64,000 nt of DNA from Plut-88900 sp963668115 (GCA_963668115.1 OY764147.1:1550001-1614000), one strand, 5' to 3'; counted from the first letter of the stretch, positions 28,705 through 37,459 are shown. Notes: generated by a model from the sequence alone, not told the origin. Translations and numbers: made by a program.

Positions 28705-28865
28705 GAACACCCCACCCATTCCGCTCTTGAGACCCTTCGACTCCGCTTCCGCCAGAGGCGGACGAGCGGAATGCCCCACCCCCAGAGGATGGATTCCGGC
28801 TCTGGGGCCGGAATGACGGATGGGGAAGGGATGGATTCCCGATCGGGGTCGGGAATGACGGTTAT
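28705..28865. repeat. Interspersed repeat cluster (units C and B)
   Basis: Contains CCCATTCCGCTCTTGAGACC with CTTCGACTCCGC and a later GAGCGGAATG (unit C, inverted ends), then two B units, GGATTCCGGCTCTGG with GCCGGAATGACGG and GGATTCCCGATC with GTCGGGAATGACGG. The same units recur at 37590, 40588, 56728 and 59650. Confidence 0.8.
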
Positions 28866-28884
28866 ACAAAGGTGCCATGCGGGG

Positions 28885-29514
28885 TCAGCCTGCTTCCTGG
28901 CGGGCGAGGGCCCGTTGGAGGATTCTGACGTAGAGGTCGGCGGGGGCGGCGCCGACAATGGGGTCGCGGCCCTGGATGAGGACGAGGGGCAAGCCGGACG
29001 GGGCTTCGCCGTGTTCCATGACCATCTCCAGGTGCTCGCCGATGACGGCGACTTTCTGCTGGCCGCCATCGAGGTCGCGGCGGAAGCGGTCGGGGTCAAG
29101 GCCTTCACGGGCGGCCAGGGAAGTCAATTCGTCGTAGTCGCTGATGTCGATGCTGTCTACAAACATGGCTTTGAAGAGGGAGCGGTGGTAGGCCTGGAAG
29201 GCGTCGGGGCCCTGGAGGGCGGCGCACTTGGCGGCTTCGAGGGCGGGGAGGCTGGAGGAGATGTAGGGTTTGCCGGGGGACCAGGGTTGGAAGGGGGCGT
29301 CGGGTTCGGCTTCTGCGGCGGCGGCACGGGAGGTGCGGCTGTGGGGTGTGACGAGTCGGGAGTCGGCGCGGCCCATGAGGAGGGCGTAGCTCTTCCAGCG
29401 GAAGTCGACCCGGGGGCCGAGCCGGGATTTGACCTTGTCCAGCCGCACGGACGTGATGTAGCACCAGGGTCATATGTAGTCGGAGTAGATGGTGATGGGG
29501 AGGGGGGTGGTCAT
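28885..29514 (-). CDS. DsbA/FrnE-like thioredoxin-fold selenoprotein (UPWC active site)
   Basis: From ATG 29514 the frame reads MTTPLPITIYSDYI, then TGA at 29472-29470, then PWCYITSVRLDKVKSR and on to 28885. Homologues (2-hydroxychromene-2-carboxylate isomerase/FrnE group) have DYxCPWCY here, so TGA stands exactly at the first active-site Cys and is best read as selenocysteine. This gives 209 residues. KCAALQGPDAFQAYHRSLF and GLDPDRFRRDLD are typical of the inserted helical domain, and GLPLVLIQGRDPIVGA contains the region of the usual cis-Pro. A hairpin fitting a bacterial SECIS follows at 29452-29437. Likely a cytosolic thiol/selenol oxidoreductase. A nonsense mutation is the alternative but would be an unlikely coincidence. 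Confidence 0.8.
29437..29452 (-). promoter_or_regulatory. Candidate SECIS hairpin of the DsbA-like selenoprotein
   Basis: GTCC and GGAC pair around an 8-nt loop starting with G. The loop begins 21 nt after the TGA. This satisfies the general bacterial SECIS rules as I know them (4 bp or more, small loop with G in its first two bases, 16-37 nt from UGA), but a 4-bp stem is weak on its own. Confidence 0.4.
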
Positions 29515-29678
29515 GGGTTTTGTGTGTTATGTCTAGTTGTGGGGGTGAGGGGATTATAGCATGGGTGGGGTTTTGATTGAACGTTGATTGAATTCGTGGG
29601 TGTTTTGATTGAATGACGGCTGGAGGGATTTCGCGTGGGGCGGGGGAGACCCCCGCCCCACCCCCCAAGAAAAAAGTG

Positions 29679-29715
29679 GCATATCAGAAAAATGCGGCGC
29701 ATTTTTCTGATATGC
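29679..29715. repeat. Perfect 37-nt palindrome
   Basis: Two exact 18-nt arms (starting GCATATCAG and ending CTGATATGC) flank one central base. The arms include a run of five A or T next to GCG. It lies 76 nt left of the IS element. It could be a terminator for either strand, a protein site, or a remnant of another small mobile unit. Confidence 0.75.
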
Positions 29716-29790
29716 TTTGCCCAAGGGGGAAGGGGGCGGGACGCCCAGCCCCGCCCCGGGATCACCCTCACCCTAGCCCTCTCCCCTCGA

Positions 29791-30993
29791 GAGACCTTTG
29801 CATAACCCAAGTAGCAGAGGCGACAATAGGGTGGCAAGAAGGCAAAGGATGAGGAGGGTGGAATGCATCGAGAACTAGGGCAACCGTCATTGGCGGAGTC
29901 GTTGCTGCCGGAGGGGTTGGGAAGCAACCACCAGCTGGAGCGGATCAACGATGCCGTAGATTGGGGAAGGTTCAACAGGTTGGTGGAGGGGGTGTATTCG
30001 GCCAGTGAAGGGAGGCCGAGCTACCCGCCGTTGACGATGGTAAAGGTGCTATTGCTGGAGCAGTGGTACAACCTGTCGGACCCTCAGATGGAGGAAGCCC
30101 TTGGGGACCGGATATCGTTCCGGCGCTTTGTGGGGCTGGGGCTTCAGGACGACACGCCGGATCACTCTACGATCAGCCGGTTCCGGGGGATATTGACGGA
30201 GAAGAGGCTGGTGGAGAGGTTGATGAAGGAGTTGAGCCGGCAGTTGGAGGAGAGGGGAATGGTGGTGAAGGGAGGGACACTGATGGATGCGACGCTGGTG
30301 GAGTCCCAGGGCAGGCGGGTGTTGATGAAGGAGGAAGCTACGGACAGGGATGCGGCATGGACCCGTAAAGGTGGACGGTATCACTACGGATACAAGGTGC
30401 ATATAGGGGTGGATAAGGAGAGTGGGTTGATACGGAAGGCGGTGATGACGGCGGCAAATGTCAACGACACGGAAGTAGCCGACGAGTTGATCTCAGGAGA
30501 TGAGAAGGCTGTATATGCAGACCGGGCCTACGACACCCATGAGAGGAGACAAAGGCTGAAGTCGATGGGGATAGAGGACGGGATAATGAAGAGGGGGAAC
30601 AAGCACCATCCTGAAGTAAGCGAAGGAGACAAGGAGCGGAACGAGCTGATATCAAAAGTGAGGGCGAGGGTGGAGAAAGTGTTCGGGACACTGAAGCGGA
30701 CCTACAGGTACAGCCGGGTACGTTACATAGGCTTGGAGAGGAATACGACGGAGATGTGGCTGAAGTGTATGGCCTACAACCTGCGTAGGGCTGACCGTAT
30801 AAGCCTCGTAGGAACGTGAGCTTACAGGGGTGAGATATGGGCTAAAGAGGCGAGAATCCACCGGACAGCCCAAAAAATAGACTGTTCAGGACTGAAGTAA
30901 CGACGATAAGTCGCTAACCTCACCATTCGATATCGACAGTTCCAAGGAAAATACCTCCCTCCAGCACAATGCCCACAGTTACGCAAAGGTCTC
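29791..30993 (+). mobile_element. IS5-family insertion sequence, complete
   Basis: About 1.2 kb bounded by imperfect inverted ends: left GAGACCTTTGCATAAC, right (reverse complement) GAGACCTTTGCGTAAC. It is flanked by direct repeats CTCGA at 29786-29790 and 30994-30998. Removing the element restores the interspersed palindrome CCCTCTCCCCTCGA joined to GGGAGAGGGG, so it inserted into the centre of a unit-A repeat. One intact transposase gene is inside, which points to a recent arrival. Confidence 0.85.
29863..30819 (+). CDS. IS5-family transposase (DDE)
   Basis: 318 residues. The N-terminal domain has YPPLTMVKVLLLEQWYNLSD and DDTPDHSTISRFRGIL. The catalytic core has GGTLMDATLVES (first Asp), KAVYADRAYDT (second Asp) and the C-terminal RARVEKVFGTLKR (Glu), followed by RYIGLERNTTEMWLKCMAYN. 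No frameshift or stop is seen, so it may be active. Confidence 0.93.
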   Translation: MHRELGQPSLAESLLPEGLGSNHQLERINDAVDWGRFNRLVEGVYSASEGRPSYPPLTMVKVLLLEQWYNLSDPQMEEALGDRISFRRFVGLGLQDDTPDHSTISRFRGILTEKRLVERLMKELSRQLEERGMVVKGGTLMDATLVESQGRRVLMKEEATDRDAAWTRKGGRYHYGYKVHIGVDKESGLIRKAVMTAANVNDTEVADELISGDEKAVYADRAYDTHERRQRLKSMGIEDGIMKRGNKHHPEVSEGDKERNELISKVRARVEKVFGTLKRTYRYSRVRYIGLERNTTEMWLKCMAYNLRRADRISLVGT

Positions 30994-31040
30994 CTCGAGG
31001 GAGAGGGGACCGGAGGCCACCCCACACCGCCCCGCCACCG

Positions 31041-31075
31041 GGGATGGATTCCCGACTTCTCGGGAATGACGATAT
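31041..31075. repeat. Interspersed repeat unit B
   Basis: GGATGGATTCCCGAC and TCGGGAATGACG form an inverted pair, the same unit as at 28795 and 56728. It is right of the IS, separated from the split unit A by a CACCCCACACC-like spacer. Confidence 0.7.
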
Positions 31076-31133
31076 AAAGGGCCGGAATGATCCGCCATAG
31101 GCGGACAGGCTCCCCTGGGGGGTGGGGGTGGGG

Positions 31134-32522
31134 TTATTCATAGCCTTTTCTCAGGCGGCCGGTGGCGCGTCTTGGGGTGTAGTTGGAGGCCTGGACTAGG
31201 AGGGCGAGGGAGGATAGGAAGTCGTCGTGGCCTTCGGAGGGGTCTACGAAGAAGTTGATGGTCTGGTTGGATCTTACGGTCCTCCTTGCTTTGGAGATTT
31301 GAGCCCAGAACTCACGGTACTCGGGGGAGCCGTCGGGCTCGTACATCCGGAGCCTGCCGGAGTTGATGGCGGCGAGGAGGTCGAAGCCGAGCTTGGACTT
31401 GCTCTGGGCGGTGAAGGTGAAGGGAACTACGATGGAAGGTCCTATGTTCTTTCGCAGGAAGGCGGCTACGCCTGCGCCAATGCCAGTGGCGTCGACGACC
31501 ACCCTGCGGCAGCCCCAAACGTCTTTGAGGAGGTGGACGAGGCCCGAGAAGGTCTCGGTGTGGGGCTTCCCCGTCCAGCAATGGTGCTCGACGACGGTGA
31601 GGGAGGGCCGCTTGGACCCGAAGCCATCATCGAGCATTTGGAGTTCGCCGATAGTTACGACGGTAGAGTCTTGGGTGGGCTTGAGGCCCTGAAGACGGAT
31701 GTCTTCCGGTTGTTCCGATTCGCCGGCGAGGTCTATGCCGGCTACGTAGATTCGACCTGGAACGGGGGCGCTGATTCTACGGTGTTGGCCCTGAAGTAGA
31801 GCTAGCCGATTTGAGTTTAGGAACCTTCCGTTGCCGGTCACGGGGACCAGGCAGTATTGAGAACGGAACAGTGGGTGATCGCTGCCGAGGCGCTGCCGTT
31901 CGGCCTCGACGAAGCGCTTGTAGTGAGGGTTGTGTTGGGCGACGGTCTGCCAGTCGAACTCGAAGTGGCGCTGGATGCCGTCGGAGCGTTGGAGCTCGAG
32001 GTTGGACTGCTTGACCTGCTCGAGGAGGGAATGGTCGTCCCAGGCGGTGCCGTAGTGGACGGTAGTGACGTTGTTGTGGGCGGCCATGGGAACGAAGTCT
32101 CGGTTGAACTTGTCGGGGGAGACGTCCTGGGACTCGTCGATTTCGAGGAGGAGGCTGGCGGTGTTGCCGACGACGTTGCTGGATGGGTGGGCACTGAGGA
32201 ACATCTGACGGGCGCGGCCGATGCGGAAGAGATGGCCGCGTTCAAAAGAAAAGGGCACGCGTCTACGGCGGAGGACTTTTTCGAGCCGGGAGATGCTGAT
32301 ACGGGCCTGGGGGTAGAAGGTAGGCGCGGCCTTAATGGCGGTGACGTTGGAGCGGACATAGGCGGAGAGGAGGAAGGCTTCGATCCAAGCGGAGACCTCG
32401 TTCTTGCCGCCCTGACGGGCGATCATAACGGAGAAGGAGAGGCCCTTGCGGCCCTGGACGCTATCCAATACGGCTTCGGCTATGCGGTCCTGATAGGGCC
32501 TGAGGTCGTCGATGGCTACCAA
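31134..32522 (-). CDS. Phage terminase large subunit-like protein
   Basis: Packaging ATPase/nuclease of tailed phages, here isolated. 462 residues: LSFSVMIARQGGKNE stands at the Walker A position, SLLLEIDESQDV is Walker B, and the C-terminal RNase H-like nuclease shows VAGIDLAGES, VVVDATGIGAG and GHDDFLSSLAL (acidic cluster). The listed start is TTG 32522. The same frame remains protein-like upstream (VRIRHPRNCP), while the only ATG (32577) starts a 20-codon frame that stops just before, so the true 5' end may be frameshifted. No portal, capsid or tail genes are nearby. Confidence 0.8.
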   Translation of the reverse strand: MVAIDDLRPYQDRIAEAVLDSVQGRKGLSFSVMIARQGGKNEVSAWIEAFLLSAYVRSNVTAIKAAPTFYPQARISISRLEKVLRRRRVPFSFERGHLFRIGRARQMFLSAHPSSNVVGNTASLLLEIDESQDVSPDKFNRDFVPMAAHNNVTTVHYGTAWDDHSLLEQVKQSNLELQRSDGIQRHFEFDWQTVAQHNPHYKRFVEAERQRLGSDHPLFRSQYCLVPVTGNGRFLNSNRLALLQGQHRRISAPVPGRIYVAGIDLAGESEQPEDIRLQGLKPTQDSTVVTIGELQMLDDGFGSKRPSLTVVEHHCWTGKPHTETFSGLVHLLKDVWGCRRVVVDATGIGAGVAAFLRKNIGPSIVVPFTFTAQSKSKLGFDLLAAINSGRLRMYEPDGSPEYREFWAQISKARRTVRSNQTINFFVDPSEGHDDFLSSLALLVQASNYTPRRATGRLRKGYE

Positions 32523-32586
32523 GGGGCAGTTCCGGGGATGCCGAATACGAACCGGAGGATGACGTTGAAAATGTTCATGAAGTCCT

Positions 32587-32967
32587 TTAGCAGTTGGAGT
32601 CCCAGGCGATTATCTTGAGACCGTATTTTTCGGATGCGTCTCTGAGCATGCTGTCGATGCCCTGCTCGGTGGGGGCGGAGGGGTCGCCGGAAGCGCGGGC
32701 CCTGGCGGAGTAGCCGCGGATGACAAGCTCGATGGCTTTGAGCAACAGAGGGGTATTTTTATCGTCATCTGCGAGTATGGTCTCAACGCGGGTGCGCAGG
32801 AGGGCGAGTTCCTGGTCGATATCCTGGATTCTGAGGGCGCGCTCGAATGTCTTGGGGCCAGTGCCCTTCAATTTATTTCTGTAGAGGCAGGGTTCGAGGT
32901 CGGGGCCGCGATAGGGATTTTCGCTCTGGGGCCTCAGCGACTTGGGTTTGCTTTTGTGTTTGCTCAT
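32587..32967 (-). CDS. Small protein in the terminase small-subunit position
   Basis: 126 residues, very basic at the N-terminus (MSKHKSKPKSLRP), with a helical middle (IQDIDQELALLRTRVETIL) that could be coiled and an end DASEKYGLKIIAWDSNC. It lies 64 nt upstream of the large terminase gene on the same strand. A role as small terminase subunit is inferred only from position and the basic, helical character. Confidence 0.5.
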   Translation of the reverse strand: MSKHKSKPKSLRPQSENPYRGPDLEPCLYRNKLKGTGPKTFERALRIQDIDQELALLRTRVETILADDDKNTPLLLKAIELVIRGYSARARASGDPSAPTEQGIDSMLRDASEKYGLKIIAWDSNC

Positions 32968-33530
32968 ACGGCAATTCTTTCAGCCTATTCGGCAATTCAG
33001 TTTTTTTCGGCGATCCGACGGGTCGGGACCGGGGTCGTTAGTTATGATAACAGTGCTGATTATATGTGTCAAGGGCTAATGTAGCATTAGGGGGATGTCT
33101 GAACTGTGATTCATGGGATTGAGGGATTGTTTTGATTTGTTGGGAGGGGGCACCTCTACGGGGGAGAGGGGTGAGTGGGGAGACCCTGGATTCCCGTGTC
33201 GGGGCACGGGAATGACGGTGTAAGGGTCGGGAATGGCGGGTAGAGGGGGGTGGGGATGGGATGCGGGACTTGTTGGGCATTCGGCAGTCCTTTCGGCCAG
33301 TTCGGCAATTCAGTTTTTTCGGCGGGTCCGAGGGTGTCGGGGGCCGGGTCTGGGGATAGTATAGGACTGGTGTTTGGGAAAGTCAAATGTTCGGGGTGGG
33401 GGGATGTCTGAACTGTGATTCGTGGGATTGAGGGATTGTTTTGATTTGTTGGGAGGGGAGGGGGCACCTCTACGGGGGAGAGGGGTGAGTGGGGAGACCC
33501 TGGATTCCCGTGTCGGGGCACGGGAATGAC
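32968..33530. repeat. Imperfect tandem duplication of an intergenic segment with interspersed repeats
   Basis: Two copies about 310 nt apart. Shared blocks include TTCGGCAATTCAG (32988 and 33301), GATGTCTGAACTGTGATTC (near 33093 and 33402), GGATTGTTTTGATTTG and CTGGATTCCCGTGTCGGGG with GGGAATGAC (unit B). The part between the blocks has diverged. It lies between the terminase pair and the HEPN-like gene and holds no credible gene. Confidence 0.75.
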
Positions 33531-33617
33531 GAGTTAAAGGGGGTGGGAATGGCAGAGGAGGAAGGGGCAGAATGACGGTGTAAAGGGTCGGGGATGACGG
33601 ATTAAGGGGGGTGGGGG

Positions 33618-34004
33618 TTAGTTTTGGGCGAGGGCCTCGGCGTCTTGGATGAAGTCGGCGGTTTCGTGGATGAGGCGCTGGATACCGTCTATGGGCTCAC
33701 AGAGGCCGGTGTAGAAGCAGTCACCGTGGAGTATGTCCCGCCTCGCGGCGTAGCGGTCCAGAAGTCCCCGCATTTCGGGGTAGTCCTGGGCAAGCCTAAT
33801 CAATGAGCGGGTGGTGTCGGGGGACTTGGGCGGGAGGTTGCCGGTGCGGGCGAGGATAAGGGCATCGGCGGCGCGCTTGGCGGCGCACCAAGCTTTGTCG
33901 GAGGCGTCTCGGATGTCTCCGGCGTCAAATTGCTGAAGGGCTGAGGAGTACATGTGGCGGGCGTCGGCGAATATGAGGGTTGGATTAATTTCAGTAGTAG
34001 TCAT
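33618..34004 (-). CDS. HEPN-domain (PaREP1-like) protein
   Basis: 128 residues, all helical. AWCAAKRAADALILARTG and the later RRDILHGDCFY fit HEPN/PaREP1 folds; RRDILH matches the Rx4H motif of HEPN ribonucleases. HEPN proteins often act as toxins with a nucleotidyltransferase antitoxin, but I see no MNT-type partner next to it. It stands alone between two repeat clusters. Confidence 0.6.
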   Translation of the reverse strand: MTTTEINPTLIFADARHMYSSALQQFDAGDIRDASDKAWCAAKRAADALILARTGNLPPKSPDTTRSLIRLAQDYPEMRGLLDRYAARRDILHGDCFYTGLCEPIDGIQRLIHETADFIQDAEALAQN

Positions 34005-34071
34005 GGTCAGATTGTATCACGGAGACTTGGGAACGTGACGGATAGGGGGTGGGGGGTGAGTGGGGGGACCC

Positions 34072-34104
34072 TAGATTCCCGTGTCGGGGCACGGGAATGA
34101 CGAG
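34072..34104. repeat. Interspersed repeat unit B (copy near 34.1 kb)
   Basis: GATTCCCGTGTCGGGG followed by CACGGGAATGACG, nearly identical to the two copies at 33186 and 33500. Confidence 0.7.
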
Positions 34105-34249
34105 TTAAAGAGGCGGGAATGATCCGCCATAGGCGGACAGGCTCCCCTCGGGGGTGGGGGGGTGGGGGGTGTGGTATATTGGCGGGGGTGGAGACGATTT
34201 GTAGGTGCGCACATAGGGGCCAATATCGCTTGCCCGGGGAGGGTGAGTG

Positions 34250-35743
34250 ATGGCGCTTCCGGCGTCTCTTTCGGTGCTGCTTTCGACGCCTCGACGGCGT
34301 CGGGTGCTGGTTGCGATGGCGGCGGGGCACATCCTGACTCAGATGTCGAGCCTGCCGGTGGCGTTGTCGGTGGCGACGCTGGCGGACCATTTCGAGGTGG
34401 GGATAGATGAGGCGGCGTGGATTGTCATTGTCTATCTTCTAGCGCTGGGGAGCGGCGCGCTGTTGGGGGCCCGGCTAGGAGATCGGTACGGGCACAGCCG
34501 GGTGTACGTGCTGGGGGTGATGGCCTCGACGCTGGGGGCGGGGTTGATAGTGGTGGCGCAGTCGTTGTGGGAGGTGATGGCGTTCAGGGCGATGTCGGGG
34601 GTGGGGGCGGCGCTGATGATAGGGAATGCCAACGCGATACTGGCGTCGACGTTCCCGGTGAACGAGCGGGGTCGGGCGTTTGCGGTGCCGATCATGGGGT
34701 CGAGGCTGGGTACGCTGTTCGGGCTGGCGAGCTTCGGGTTGTCGCTGGAGTTTGCGACGTGGCGGATAGCGTTTGCGACGTTCCTGCCGATAGGGGTGCT
34801 GGCGGTGGTGTCGTCCTTCGGGCTGATCAGGGGGCCCCAGGCGGAGTCGGAACTAGAGGAGAGGCGGGACACGGGGTCGATAGACTTCGTCGGGGCGGGG
34901 CTGATCGTGGCCTGTGCGTCGGTGCTGATCCTTTCGACGAACCACTTGCACCCGGGGGAGGAGTCGTTTACGTCGCCGGATGCGCTGACGTACCACCTGC
35001 CGATGCAGGGGGCGTTCTTCGTACTGCTCGGGGTGTTCGCTCTTGTCGAGCACAAGGTAAGCAACCCGATGGTCGACTTCCGGCACTTCCAGCACAAGTA
35101 CTTCACGATGTCGCTGGTGTCGAACGTGGCGTTTCACTTTTCGATGCTGGCGGCGATGACGCTGGTGCCGATACTGATGGAGGAGGGGTTCGGGCTATCG
35201 CCGATATTCGTGACGTTCGTGCTGATACCGAACCAGAGCGTGGGGCTGGTAATGCCGATGATAGCGGGGTGGCTGTACGACAAGCACGGGTCCCGGCTGT
35301 TCAGGCCGCTGGCGATGATGACGATAGCGTCGGGGTTCCTGGCGCTGGGGCTGCTGGCGCCGAACATAAGCTGGTGGATAGTGCCGTTCCTGATGCTGCC
35401 GATCACGATGGGGACGGCGATATTCAACCCGATAAACAATGCGACGGTTATGAGCGCGCTGCCTCTGGAGCACCGGGGTGTGGCGTCGGGGCTGCTGGAG
35501 ACGACGCGGGAGCTGGGGCACGCGATCGGGGCGACGGCATCGGCGACGGCGTTGTCTATGTTCATACCGGCGTTCGTTAACGATCTGACGCAGTCGGAGG
35601 CGCAGGCGCACTATTTCGAGGGGTTCCGGGTGTCGACGATGATGGTGATGGGGGTGCTGCTGGCGGGGGCGGTGATTGCGTACTTCCACAAGGCGAGGCC
35701 GAGGGGTGGGGTGGCGATTGCAAGTCCCGCTCCTTCTTCGTAA
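34250..35743 (+). CDS. MFS drug/proton antiporter (DHA2/EmrB-like, about 14 spans)
   Basis: A 497-residue membrane exporter. ALGSGALLGARLGDRYGHS carries the loop 2-3 motif GxLGDRYGxx, GVGAALMIGNANAILAS is the motif C-like region, and AGWLYDKHGSR occurs in the second half. A GTG just before ATG 34250 could also be used; GGGAGGG lies upstream. The very GC-rich codon use matches the following XdhC gene. Confidence 0.85.
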   Translation: MALPASLSVLLSTPRRRRVLVAMAAGHILTQMSSLPVALSVATLADHFEVGIDEAAWIVIVYLLALGSGALLGARLGDRYGHSRVYVLGVMASTLGAGLIVVAQSLWEVMAFRAMSGVGAALMIGNANAILASTFPVNERGRAFAVPIMGSRLGTLFGLASFGLSLEFATWRIAFATFLPIGVLAVVSSFGLIRGPQAESELEERRDTGSIDFVGAGLIVACASVLILSTNHLHPGEESFTSPDALTYHLPMQGAFFVLLGVFALVEHKVSNPMVDFRHFQHKYFTMSLVSNVAFHFSMLAAMTLVPILMEEGFGLSPIFVTFVLIPNQSVGLVMPMIAGWLYDKHGSRLFRPLAMMTIASGFLALGLLAPNISWWIVPFLMLPITMGTAIFNPINNATVMSALPLEHRGVASGLLETTRELGHAIGATASATALSMFIPAFVNDLTQSEAQAHYFEGFRVSTMMVMGVLLAGAVIAYFHKARPRGGVAIASPAPSS

Positions 35744-36097
35744 GGGCTGCACAGTCCGATGTGTCGGGGGGTTGGGATATATAATGAGGGGAGGTCGGGA
35801 TTCGGGGGGGAGTTTGGGGGAGACGGAGATGTCGGGGAAATTCTGGGTCAACATTCGGAATAGCGAGCTTCCGTGGCACAAGACCTTCCTGGCGGCGGCG
35901 TTGAATATCTGGCGGAAGGTGAGGGGGGCGCGTCGGTGCTGCGGCCACGGGGGTCATCCGGGCTGCTGACAGTGACGGAGCTTGCCGGAGTTTCCGGCGC
36001 CAGCGGTTCGATGTCCGTGGACGATCTGATGCGGGCCGAAGCTGCGTAGCACGTGTAAATGGCAGGTGTTACAATGCACCCAGGAAGGGATGTCACT
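35744..36097. other. Intergenic region, possibly with a very small gene
   Basis: No known gene. A frame from GTG 35873 to TAG 36049 (58 codons) reads LLTVTELAGVSGASGSMSVD near its end and looks more protein-like than chance, but it has no clear ribosome binding site and its frame is open upstream only to 35861. I leave it as a possible decayed fragment. Confidence 0.3.
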
Positions 36098-36313
36098 ATG
36101 ACCATCGTAGAGCATCCGATTACCCGTTCCGAACTCCGGGAGGAGTTGAATGAGCTACGCCTCGAGTTCAGGGAACGTTACGCTACTAAAGTAGACATAG
36201 CCGAGTTGAAGGATGCCATTCGAGGCTACCTGAACAAGGCCGTCATCGGTCTGGCAAGTTTGCAACTAATTGGTCTCGGCGCCGTTGCGGCCATAATGGG
36301 ATTCTTGGCATAA
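36098..36313 (+). CDS. Small membrane-anchored protein (family also at 54695)
   Basis: 71 residues from ATG 36098 with AGGAAGGG 8 nt upstream. It begins MTIVEHPITRSELREELNEL, continues in a charged helix (YATKVDIAELKDAIRGYL) and ends in one hydrophobic segment (VIGLASLQLIGLGAVAAIM). The gene at 54695 shares the EHPITRSELREEL start and the layout. The charged helix plus C-terminal anchor resembles DUF1640/CCDC90-type proteins. Function unknown. Confidence 0.65.
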   Translation: MTIVEHPITRSELREELNELRLEFRERYATKVDIAELKDAIRGYLNKAVIGLASLQLIGLGAVAAIMGFLA

Positions 36314-36337
36314 GGCCAGGGCGCGGGGAGGATAGCC

Positions 36338-37459
36338 ATGAGAGAGATATTCGAGGAAGTCGGGGGGTTGATTGAGAGGGAGAGGCCGTTTGCGCTGGCG
36401 ACGGTGGTGAGGACGAAGGGGTCGACGCCGCAGAAGCCGGGGTCGAAGATGCTGGTTCGGGAGGATGGGTCGTTTGCCGGGACTCTCGGGGGCGGGTGCA
36501 TAGAGGCGGACGCTTACACGGCTTCCAAGCTGGCGATGGCAGAAGGCACTCCAGCGGACGTGCAGGGGTTCACGCTGAACGACGACCTGGCGGCGCAGGA
36601 CGGGCTGGTGTGCGGCGGGACGATGTACATCATGATCGACCAGCCTCAGAAAGACCCGATGTACGAGGCATACACCCGCGAGATAAATGCGGCGTATCGG
36701 GGCGAGGGCGGGGTGGCGCTGGCGATGGTGACGCAGAAGGGGGCGATGTCGGGGGGGGTGGGGACGAAGGTTTTGATAAGGGAGGACGGGTCGAGGGTGG
36801 GATCTTTGGGGGATGATTCGCTGGACGATGCGGCGGAGGAGTCGGCGTTCAAGGCGATGGACTTCGGTCGGCAGGATTTTATATCGACTAAAGACGGGAC
36901 GGAGATATATGTTGAGGCGTTCACGAGCCCGGCGACGGTGGTGCTGGTCGGGGGAGGGCACGTCTCCAATGCGATCTACAAGCTGGCGACGTTCCTCGGG
37001 TACCGGACAAGGATAGTCGACGACAGGGAGGAGTTCGCGAATGCCGAACGGTTCCCGGACGCCGACGCGCTGGTCGTGGACGAATATGACTCGGGGATCA
37101 AACGGATTGGGATAACTGCGAACTCGTTTGTGGTGGTGGCGACACGGGGGCACAAGTACGACGACATGGCGCTGCTGGAAGCGGCGAAGTCGCCGGCTAA
37201 GTTCATCGGGCTGCTGGGGAGTCGGCGGAAAGCGCTGCTGATATTCCCGACGCTGCTGTCGTCGGGGGTGCCGCTGGAGAGGGTGAGCGAGATACGGACG
37301 CCGGTGGGGCTGAACCTGGGGGGGAGGACGCCGGAGTCGATAGCCTTGAGCGTGATGGCGGAGATCGAGATGGTGAGGTATGGGGGTGACGGGGCGTCGA
37401 TGAAGATGGATGAGAAGCTGGTGATGAAGGCTCGGGAGAAGGCGAGGGTGTTGGCGTAG
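36338..37459 (+). CDS. XdhC/CoxI family protein
   Basis: 373 residues; members insert sulfurated molybdenum cofactor into xanthine dehydrogenase- or CO dehydrogenase-like enzymes. The N-terminal domain has FALATVVRTKGSTPQKPGSKM and TLGGGCIEADAY; the C-terminal Rossmann domain has VVLVGGGHVSNAIYKLA, TRIVDDREEFANAERFP, FIGLLGSRRKA and IRTPVGLNLGGRTPESIALS. No molybdenum hydroxylase subunit is in the window, so its client is elsewhere. Confidence 0.9.
   Translation: MREIFEEVGGLIERERPFALATVVRTKGSTPQKPGSKMLVREDGSFAGTLGGGCIEADAYTASKLAMAEGTPADVQGFTLNDDLAAQDGLVCGGTMYIMIDQPQKDPMYEAYTREINAAYRGEGGVALAMVTQKGAMSGGVGTKVLIREDGSRVGSLGDDSLDDAAEESAFKAMDFGRQDFISTKDGTEIYVEAFTSPATVVLVGGGHVSNAIYKLATFLGYRTRIVDDREEFANAERFPDADALVVDEYDSGIKRIGITANSFVVVATRGHKYDDMALLEAAKSPAKFIGLLGSRRKALLIFPTLLSSGVPLERVSEIRTPVGLNLGGRTPESIALSVMAEIEMVRYGGDGASMKMDEKLVMKAREKARVLA

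Noticed and set aside
28705..34110. Clustered repeats as a CRISPR array
   Set aside because: Repeat units are palindromic, differ in type, and are not regularly spaced; no cas genes are present apart from a Cas4-like nuclease elsewhere.
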